A DNA stretch of 6,427 nt. Origin: a bacterium UBA3756 (GTDB taxonomy: Bacteria; Bacteroidota; Bacteroidia; Bacteroidales; Bacteroidaceae). Each line of letters opens with the position of its first letter. The stretch's first letter is position 1. A program made the position numbers and the translations under genes. Shown piece after piece: positions 1 to 4,074 of this stretch. The stretch is from NCBI GenBank assembly GCA_002371695.1, contig DFGG01000092.1:1058-7484 (forward strand). The letters run 5' to 3'. The notes under the pieces were generated by a model. That model had not been told where the DNA came from and ran no database searches. It saw nothing but the letters and a program-made list of their open reading frames with translations.

Positions 1-42
1 CTGTGGCAATAGCTCTTTTAAAGAAAAGTGCTCTTGCTACAG
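1..42. repeat. Long imperfect hairpin at window edge
   Basis: Positions 1-13 and 30-42 are imperfect inverted copies, and the inner segments CTTTT (15-19) and AAAAG (24-28) continue the stem around an AAAG loop. The 19-position stem has two mismatches (10/33 and 14/29) and one G-U pair when read as RNA. No T-tract follows on the plus strand, so it is not an evident rightward terminator. On the minus strand the sequence after it lies outside the window, so a leftward terminator or attenuator cannot be excluded. On that strand, CTGTA of the hairpin could also pair with TACAG just upstream, giving two mutually exclusive stems. Confidence 0.55.
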
Positions 43-400
43 AAGTTTCCTGTAAGTAAGCTTTCTGATTCTTCAAATCCTCTCAGTACAACATCATTTC
101 TATTCTGCTCTGTGAGTTGCCCTGCCCGCTATTGGCGTATTTCCGAAGATGAGGAGTGTGACCCCTTGCGGAGCGGCGTTTCTTTACCATGTGCCTATCA
201 TCGGACGGCAGCCGTGCTAACTTGCCTCCATATCCCTATGCAGCTTAATATAGCATACTTTCCATTCCCCGTCCTTGCACCGTCGCTCCCGGCCCATCCT
301 TTGCTGCCGGACAGGGCTGTGAACGCAGATAAACGCTACCCCCTGCCGTGACTTCTTCCATGCGTCAGCGAGTCAAAGAACTCTGTTAATACTATTATTA
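43..400 (-). other. Leftward-transcribed stretch without a clear gene; possible structured RNA
   Basis: No convincing protein is encoded on either strand. The 107-codon plus-strand frame at 28-351 is rich in Pro, Leu, Ser and Cys with no recognisable domain and looks incidental. A good minus-strand Bacteroidetes promoter (408-439) predicts a transcript starting near 400 and running left. On that strand only short frames exist, for example 38 codons at 361-245. A frame with TTG at 76-74, preceded by AGAGG, stays open to the window edge and could be the start of a protein continuing outside. The general look of the minus strand (long, GC-balanced, poor in ORFs, ahead of a possible late start) resembles the RNA part of a group II intron upstream of its reverse transcriptase, but I see no GUGYG 5' end. 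An unknown non-coding RNA is equally possible. Confidence 0.3.
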
Positions 401-405
401 CAGAG
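381..405. repeat. Inverted repeat at leftward transcription start
   Basis: CTCTGT (381-386) and ACAGAG (400-405) are exact inverted arms. The stem extends inward through AATA/TATT with one bulged T. The repeat lies immediately downstream of the minus-strand -7 box, over the predicted start site, so it could be a repressor operator or a 5' RNA hairpin of the leftward transcript. Confidence 0.45.
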
Positions 406-407
406 GG

Positions 408-439
408 CAAAGATAGGGAAAGTTTGTGAAGAATGCAAA
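408..439 (-). promoter_or_regulatory. Minus-strand Bacteroidetes sigma-ABfr promoter
   Basis: Read on the minus strand, TTTG (439-436) is followed after 20 bp by TATCTTTG (415-408). This matches the Bacteroidetes -33/-7 consensus exactly and is the same -7 octamer as at 4042-4049 and 5695-5702. Transcription would start near position 400 and run toward the left edge. No long ORF follows, which suggests a non-coding transcript or a gene that begins near or beyond the edge. Confidence 0.6.
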
Positions 440-455
440 TTTTCAGGAGGATTTC

Positions 456-486
456 TTTCTTATTTAACGAATATTGTATAAATTTG
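456..486 (+). promoter_or_regulatory. Promoter of the DUF4160/DUF2442 cassette
   Basis: The -7 box TAAATTTG (479-486) matches TAnnTTTG, and TTTC (456-459) sits 19 bp upstream as a near-consensus -33 box. The predicted start is near 493, giving a leader of about 35 nt before the ATG at 528. It diverges from the minus-strand promoter with only 16 bp between their -33 boxes. No other strong promoter is visible before 4018, so this one may also transcribe the tRNAs and the two genes after them. Confidence 0.5.
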
Positions 487-527
487 CAGCCAGAAACATA
501 ATTAGCAGAGAAATAAGCAACTGATTT

Positions 528-779
528 ATGAGCCCAGTATTCCGTCGCGACAGCGAATATACATTCAAGATTTACAGCAATGAAGAGGAACGTATGCACA
601 TTCATGTTCTTTGCGATGGACATGAGGCCAAATACTGGCTGGAGCCACAGGTAGAACTGGCCAAGAATACGGGAATACCCAATCACAAATTAAATGAAAT
701 CGGAAAAATAGTTGAGAAATATGCAGACGAATTTAAAAAACAATACCGAGAACACATCGGTAAGCGTATTGATGATTAA
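528..779 (+). CDS. DUF4160 family protein, putative toxin-antitoxin partner
   Basis: A small soluble protein of 83 residues, the normal size for DUF4160. Family-like features are the beta-strand segment YTFKIYSNEE (11-20), the His pair in HIHV (24-27), EAKYWLEP (33-40) with the W-L-E-P core, and a C-terminal helical part (about 54-78) rich in Lys and Glu. No signal peptide or membrane segment is present. The ATG at 528 lies about 42 bp after the -7 box and has no clear ribosome site, as is usual in Bacteroidetes. Its stop overlaps the start of a DUF2442 gene by 8 bp, so the two are translationally coupled. DUF4160 and DUF2442 genes are often paired and are suspected to form a toxin-antitoxin or similar two-component module. 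The biochemical role of DUF4160 is not established, and which partner would be toxic cannot be told here. Confidence 0.85.
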   Translation: MSPVFRRDSEYTFKIYSNEEERMHIHVLCDGHEAKYWLEPQVELAKNTGIPNHKLNEIGKIVEKYADEFKKQYREHIGKRIDD

Positions 780-1011
780 TGCGCAGGGCATTATGATCTC
801 CGTACAGGGATATGACTATTTCTTGTCATACAACCGCGTTCCCTGGATGCAGGATGCACCCATCCGCAGCGTACTCAATGTCCAGATGTCCGGTCCTGAA
901 GCCATTGAGTGGCCAGACCTTGATGTAGACCTTGAAATCGACAGTCTCCGCCATCCTGAGCGCTACCCTCTTGTCATAAAGAGAAACCCACTGGATTATG
1001 TTGGAGCCTGA
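772..1011 (+). CDS. DUF2442 family protein, partner of DUF4160
   Basis: A 79-residue soluble protein of the DUF2442 type. It shows a beta-rich N-terminus (about 6-20), the variant of the usual LS..R.VP.....P segment (LSYNRVPWMQDAP, 18-30), and the family's hallmark IEWPDLDVDLEIDSL (45-59). A short basic end follows. I chose the ATG at 772, inside the last codons of the DUF4160 gene, because homology begins right after it. An upstream in-frame ATG at 712 would add 20 residues lying wholly over the other gene and without family features. The 8-bp overlap implies coupled translation. DUF2442 proteins are small and suspected to act as antitoxin or DNA/RNA-binding partners, but function is not proven. 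The gene ends 59 bp before the first tRNA and no terminator lies between, so read-through into the tRNAs is plausible. Confidence 0.85.
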   Translation: MINAQGIMISVQGYDYFLSYNRVPWMQDAPIRSVLNVQMSGPEAIEWPDLDVDLEIDSLRHPERYPLVIKRNPLDYVGA

Positions 1012-1018
1012 AAAAATT

Positions 1019-1032
1019 CTGCCCGTGCCAAT
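1019..1032 (+). repeat. Direct repeat copying the 3' end of the second tRNA
   Basis: CTGCCCGTGCCAAT at 1019-1032 is repeated exactly at 1262-1275, where it forms the 3' acceptor strand, discriminator and CCA of the second tRNA plus the first two bases of the following start codon. The copies flank the tRNA pair 243 bp apart. No T-arm precedes the first copy, so it is not the end of a complete tRNA. It could be a recombination or integration scar, or an RNA segment able to pair with the 5' acceptor strand of the second tRNA. Confidence 0.6.
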
Positions 1033-1070
1033 TATACACATTGTCACGCTTTGAAAATGGAAGCATCCAT

Positions 1071-1162
1071 GCGGGTGTAGTGTAATGGCAGCACGCAAGA
1101 CTTCAGATCTTGATCGGCGTACCTCCAGTGCGCAGGCGCGGGTTCGATTCCCGTCACCCGCT
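1071..1162 (+). tRNA. Long-variable-arm tRNA with UCA anticodon
   Basis: A full cloverleaf can be drawn. The acceptor GCGGGTG (1071-1077) pairs with CACCCGC (1155-1161), with T1162 as discriminator. The D arm is GTGT/GCAC (1080-1083/1091-1094) with G18-G19 present. The anticodon stem CAAGA/TCTTG carries loop CTTCAGA (1101-1107), giving anticodon UCA. The variable arm (1113-1137) has a 6-bp stem GCGTAC/GTGCGC around CTCCA. The T arm GCGGG/CCCGT has loop TTCGATT. CCA is not encoded. UCA would read UGA, as in tRNA-Sec, but the 7/5 acceptor/T-stem and short D stem are not those of bacterial tRNA-Sec (8-bp acceptor). Acceptor, D arm and U73 resemble tRNA-Gly, so a Gly-derived UGA reader is possible. 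G37 beside A36 is unusual and argues against efficient decoding. No selenocysteine genes are in view. Confidence 0.75.
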
Positions 1163-1179
1163 CTACATTATTTAATAAT

Positions 1180-1273
1180 GCGGGCATAGTGTAACGGCAG
1201 CACACAGGTTTTCGGGGCCTGAATGTCAGCTTCCAATCTGACAGAGGTGGTTCGACTCCGCCTGCCCGTGCCA
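1180..1273 (+). tRNA. Long-variable-arm tRNA with UCG anticodon, CCA encoded
   Basis: The acceptor GCGGGCA (1180-1186) pairs with TGCCCGT (1263-1269), including an unusual G1-U72 wobble, followed by discriminator G1270 and an encoded CCA (1271-1273). The D arm is GTGT/GCAC with G18-G19. The anticodon stem CAGGT/GCCTG has loop TTTCGGG, giving anticodon UCG (Arg codon CGA/CGG by pairing). The variable region (1222-1245) contains a perfect 6-bp stem TGTCAG/CTGACA. The T arm is GGTGG/CCGCC with loop TTCGACT. Arg tRNAs have short variable loops, so this does not fit the normal Arg class; the long arm plus G73 would suit SerRS, but that is conjecture. The first 24 nt match the preceding tRNA at 21 positions, so the two are paralogues separated by 17 AT-rich bases. 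The CCA abuts the ATG of the next gene. Confidence 0.75.
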
Positions 1274-2332
1274 ATGAGACAGCAACAACCGCGTCCGAAG
1301 GACAGTTTCAAGGACTGGGAGGATCCGTTGTACAACGATCTTCGCAGGATTTTCTCGCGTGCCAAACTGCGCGAGGTGCTGACGCACAGTTCTTTCTGTG
1401 AGAAGGAGGGTAAGGGCAACGGACGGAGCAGCGAGAGCCGCCAAGCTCGCTTGGATGGCCGAGTCGTGAGGGACGAAGGCAAAGCCAACAGCCGCTATGT
1501 GTTTGCGGGGATGTTCGTGTTTAAAGGAATGGTGGCGCAGGTGCTCTACCGTTATTATATTGGCGAGGGCACAAGGCTACAGCATGTGCTGGGCAATCTG
1601 TTCTGCAATGAACGGCTGGAGCGGATGTTCGACGAACTGAAACTGCGCCAGTTCGTCCGCGCTGGCGAGAAGTTCGACATCAAGGCGCACAAGCATGTCT
1701 TCGTCTATGCCATCTTCGGTTATGTCACTACCCTCGACGAGGACATCCGCAACTGGTTCATCGCCAAATATATCCTGAATGAAAAGAGCGAGCACCTGTT
1801 CCTGCACAAGAAGCGTAACGCCAACCTGCTGGCGCAGGCTGATGCAATGGTGCGCAAGACGGATGGCAGACGCCTTACGTTAGAGATGGAAGAGACCGCA
1901 GAGGGACTGCATCGTGCCAAAGCGGTACTCTCGGACGGTACTGTGCTATGCGAGGCCGTGAGCAAGAGCTGGCGATATGCTCGTACAAAAGCTACGAAGC
2001 TGGCCCTGAACATGCTCGCTACGCCCTTCCGCAAGGAGATGCTGTCGAATCCTGAGTATCAGTCGCGTGTGCTGGCCCGTGAGGAGGAGAAGGTTGCCAA
2101 GCGGAAGGCGGAGATAGAGGCTCGCGATGCTGCCAAAGAGGCCATTCGCGAGGAAAAGAAGGCGAAGCGCAAGGAGATTGCCCGAGCCCGTGACCGTAAG
2201 CGTCGCGCCAGTCAGGCTGCGGCGAAGATACGTAAGGCGGAGAATGCCGCCCGTGCCGCTGCGAAGGCCGCCAAGGAGGCAAGACCCATGAGTGCCAAGA
2301 AACGCCGCTATCTGGAGGATAAGAAGAAATGA
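1274..2332 (+). CDS. Catalytically dead RNase III-like protein with dsRBD and basic tail
   Basis: A 352-residue protein probably binding structured RNA. Residues 19-168 resemble an RNase III domain: LTHSS (36-40) corresponds to the LTHRS motif, and helices spanning NSRYVFAGM (72-80), RLQHVLGNLFCNERL (101-115) and KHVFVYAIFGY (140-150) align with NERLEFLGD, the central helix and DAFEAVIGA. The acidic metal ligands are replaced (V and M in the first motif; H and V in the second), so cleavage is unlikely. Residues about 183-249 look like a dsRNA-binding domain ending in the typical Ala-rich helix. Residues 262-352 form a Lys/Arg/Ala/Glu-rich helical tail. Known inactive RNase III homologues include mitoribosomal mL44. 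I chose ATG 1274, directly after the tRNA CCA; ATG 1223 would start inside that tRNA and adds residues without domain similarity. There is no ribosome site, so a leaderless message after tRNA processing is plausible. It overlaps the symporter gene by ATGA. Confidence 0.75.
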   Translation: MRQQQPRPKDSFKDWEDPLYNDLRRIFSRAKLREVLTHSSFCEKEGKGNGRSSESRQARLDGRVVRDEGKANSRYVFAGMFVFKGMVAQVLYRYYIGEGTRLQHVLGNLFCNERLERMFDELKLRQFVRAGEKFDIKAHKHVFVYAIFGYVTTLDEDIRNWFIAKYILNEKSEHLFLHKKRNANLLAQADAMVRKTDGRRLTLEMEETAEGLHRAKAVLSDGTVLCEAVSKSWRYARTKATKLALNMLATPFRKEMLSNPEYQSRVLAREEEKVAKRKAEIEARDAAKEAIREEKKAKRKEIARARDRKRRASQAAAKIRKAENAARAAAKAAKEARPMSAKKRRYLEDKKK

Positions 2333-3783
2333 GCATCCTGATTGTCGTCATCGCCTATTTCGTGGTGCTTCTCGGCATCAGTCACCTGACGAGCCGCAAA
2401 GCCAATAACAAGATGTTCTATCGTGCCAACCGCAGGGCACCGTGGTACATGGTGGCCTTCGGCATGGTGGGGGCCAGCATCTCCGGCGTGACGTTCGTCA
2501 GCGTGCCGGGCATGGTGCTCACGTCGCAGATGACCTATCTGCAGATGTGCCTGGGCTTCATCGTGGGCTATCTGGTGATTGCCTTCGTGCTGCTGCCGCT
2601 CTACTATCGCCTGAACCTGACCACCATCTACAGTTATCTGGGGCAGCGCTTAGGCGAGCGCAGTTATCTGACGGGCGCCTCGTTCTTCCTGCTGTCGAAG
2701 ATGACAGGCGCCGCCGTGAGGTTCTACGTCGTCTGCATCATCCTGCAGCAGTTCGTGTTCGAGCCCGCCGGCATACCATTTATTGTTAATGTGGTGCTGA
2801 TGGTGCTGCTCATCTGGCTCTACACCCGCCGAGGCGGCATTGGCACACTGGTGTTCACCGACTCCTTCCAGACGCTCTGCCTGTTTACGGCCCTCATCCT
2901 GATTATCCTTTCCGTGACCAGTGAGTTGCACCTCTCCGTGGGCGGTGCCATCGACGCCATCGCAGCCAGCGGGATGAGCCGTGTGTTCGTGTTCGACGAC
3001 TGGGTGTCACCCCAGAACTTCTGGAAACAGTTCTTCAGCGGAGCCTTCATCGCCATCGTAATGACGGGCCTCGACCAGGACATGATGCAGAAGAACCTGA
3101 CCTGCAAGAGCCTCAAGGACGCACAGAAGGACATGTGTACCTACGGCGTGGCCTTTGTGCCGGCCAACCTGCTCTTCCTCTCCCTTGGCGTGCTGCTGGC
3201 CATGTACTTCGGCGATGAAACTGCCACGATGAAGGGTGACACGCTGCTGCCCACCTTCATCCAGGCTACTTCTCACCTCTTACCTCTCACCCCTTACCTC
3301 TTTATCATCGGCATCGTGGCAGCCTCGTTCTCCAGTGCCGACTCGGCGCTGACCTCGCTCACCACCAGTTTCTGCGTGGACATCCGCCACAGGCCCGACG
3401 ACGAGCGGCTGCGCAAGCGGACACACATCGCGATGTGTCTCTTCTTCGTGATGTTCATCCTGCTCTTCCGTGCCGTCAACTCCACCTCGCTCATCGATGC
3501 CATCTACACGATAGCCAGTTATACCTACGGCCCGCTGCTGGGACTCTTCACCTTCGGGCTGTTTACGAAGCGCAGGCCTAAGGACGCTTGTGTGCCTTAT
3601 ATCTGTGTTGTCTCGCCTTTGCTCTGCTATGCCCTCGACGCCGCCGCCCAGCACCTCTGGGGCTATCGCTTCGGCTACGAGCTGCTGATGCTCAACGGGC
3701 TGCTCACCTTCGGCGGCCTATGGCTGTGCAGCCGACATAAATGTGGCGTGGCGATGCAAGATTCCGGGATTTTGCCGTTATAA
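2329..3783 (+). CDS. Sodium:solute symporter (SSS family)
   Basis: A 484-residue inner-membrane transporter of the SSS family (TC 2.A.21, LeuT fold) that would couple sodium influx to uptake of a small solute; the substrate cannot be read from the sequence. Hydrophobic segments are spread along the whole length: about 1-20, 41-62, 71-93, 116-141, 149-165, 174-196, 236-248, 273-293, 322-345, 367-381, 389-412, 421-440 and 452-467. The glycine-rich stretch FGMVGASISGVTFVSVPGMV (44-63) is the family's first substrate-site helix, and AASFSSADSALTS (331-343) is the signature helix with the serines of the Na2 sodium site. Its ATG overlaps the stop of the RNase III-like gene (ATGA), so the two are translationally coupled. 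Residues 314-324 are encoded by a heptamer tandem repeat, an apparent insertion in a loop before the signature helix. The reading frame is intact. Confidence 0.9.
   Translation: MSILIVVIAYFVVLLGISHLTSRKANNKMFYRANRRAPWYMVAFGMVGASISGVTFVSVPGMVLTSQMTYLQMCLGFIVGYLVIAFVLLPLYYRLNLTTIYSYLGQRLGERSYLTGASFFLLSKMTGAAVRFYVVCIILQQFVFEPAGIPFIVNVVLMVLLIWLYTRRGGIGTLVFTDSFQTLCLFTALILIILSVTSELHLSVGGAIDAIAASGMSRVFVFDDWVSPQNFWKQFFSGAFIAIVMTGLDQDMMQKNLTCKSLKDAQKDMCTYGVAFVPANLLFLSLGVLLAMYFGDETATMKGDTLLPTFIQATSHLLPLTPYLFIIGIVAASFSSADSALTSLTTSFCVDIRHRPDDERLRKRTHIAMCLFFVMFILLFRAVNSTSLIDAIYTIASYTYGPLLGLFTFGLFTKRRPKDACVPYICVVSPLLCYALDAAAQHLWGYRFGYELLMLNGLLTFGGLWLCSRHKCGVAMQDSGILPL
3272..3299 (+). repeat. Four-unit heptamer tandem repeat inside the symporter gene
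   Basis: Units CTCACCT, CTTACCT, CTCACCC and CTTACCT follow one another without gaps, and a partial unit (CTT) continues. They encode most of the segment TSHLLPLTPYL in a loop of the transporter. The unit length is not a multiple of three, so gain or loss of one copy would shift the frame. This makes the tract a candidate for reversible on/off switching by slipped-strand replication. Similar CT-rich heptamers occur in Bacteroidales genomes as I recall, but that was not checked. Confidence 0.7.
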
Positions 3784-3803
3784 CAGGAAAAGGAACAAAG
3801 GAA

Positions 3804-3975
3804 ATGAAGAAGATAACCCAGATATGAGCGCTTCACCTCAGCCCGACGGGCTATTCCGACGACAACAACTATTTCGCCATCGAGAACACACACTACGAGC
3901 AGTTCGTCAGCGTGGGCGGACAGCGGCCTGCAGATAGGCCTGCGCCTGAACCTGGGTTCCGACCGGACGGAGTGA
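3804..3975 (+). pseudogene. Remnant of a secreted or outer-membrane beta-barrel protein
   Basis: A short start, MKKITQI (3804-3824), preceded by AGGAAAAGGAACAAAGG and resembling a signal-peptide beginning, is stopped by TGA at 3825-3827. The same frame then reads LSPTGYSDDNNYFAIENTHY and on to FVSVGG (to 3920). After one extra base (C3921) the next frame continues SGLQIGLRLNLGSDRTE and stops at 3973-3975. The alternating hydrophobic pattern with GLRLNLG near the end resembles the last strand of an outer-membrane beta-barrel. Most of the original gene is missing between the two parts. The simplest reading is an internal deletion plus a frameshift. The 64-codon open frame at 3743-3937 crosses this region and the symporter end in another phase and is not the ancestral product. 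The parent family is not identified. Confidence 0.5.
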
Positions 3976-3991
3976 CCAACAGTCGGCCACG

Positions 3992-4023
3992 GCCAAATGC
4001 AAATATTTCATAATATGTTTGGC
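3992..4023. repeat. Inverted repeat overlapping the -33 box of the next promoter
   Basis: GCCAAA (3992-3997) and TTTGGC (4018-4023) are exact inverted arms, with ATATT (4003-4007) and AATAT (4012-4016) pairing further in. The right arm contains the -33 box TTTG. It could be an operator for the AAA-ATPase-like gene. It is a poor intrinsic terminator because no T-run follows. Confidence 0.35.
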
Positions 4024-4049
4024 AGGTTGGCAGAAAAGTAGTATCTTTG
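4018..4049 (+). promoter_or_regulatory. Promoter of the AAA-ATPase-like gene
   Basis: TTTG (4018-4021) and TATCTTTG (4042-4049) are separated by 20 bp, an exact match to the Bacteroidetes consensus. Transcription would start near 4056, leaving a leader of about 19 nt before the ATG at 4075. Confidence 0.75.
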
Positions 4050-4074
4050 CCACATAACTAAATAAAGAGTAGGA

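Noticed and set aside
28..351. 107-codon open frame on the plus strand
   Set aside because: Composition is rich in Pro, Leu, Ser and Cys, with no domain, no promoter or ribosome site in front of it. It is probably antisense to a leftward RNA.
336..686. 116-codon minus-strand frame opposite the DUF4160 gene and its promoter
   Set aside because: It lies over the divergent promoters and antisense to a recognised gene. No family resemblance.
1041..1053. Possible promoter just before the first tRNA (TTGTCA and CGCTTTG)
   Set aside because: TTTG is present but the TA of the -7 box and a spaced -33 box are missing. Transcription from the upstream promoter is as likely.
1009..1080. Open frame of 22 codons after the DUF2442 UGA, considered as read-through
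   Set aside because: The length is expected by chance, it ends inside the first tRNA, and the protein is already complete for its family.
1071..1162. Assignment of the UCA tRNA as tRNA-Sec (selC)
   Set aside because: The acceptor is 7 bp, not 8 (T1078 and T1154 do not pair), the D stem is short, and no selA, selB or selenoprotein is visible.
1223..1273. Earlier start at 1223 for the RNase III-like protein
   Set aside because: It would begin inside the variable arm of the second tRNA, and the added residues carry no domain similarity. ATG 1274 is preferred.
1044..1274. Minus-strand frame opposite the two tRNAs
   Set aside because: GVEPPLSDWK- and VTGIEPAPAHW-like peptides are the familiar false ORFs produced by translating the complement of tRNA genes.
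3743..3937. 64-codon frame overlapping the symporter end
   Set aside because: It starts within the symporter gene in another frame and crosses a remnant whose better protein similarity is in different phases.
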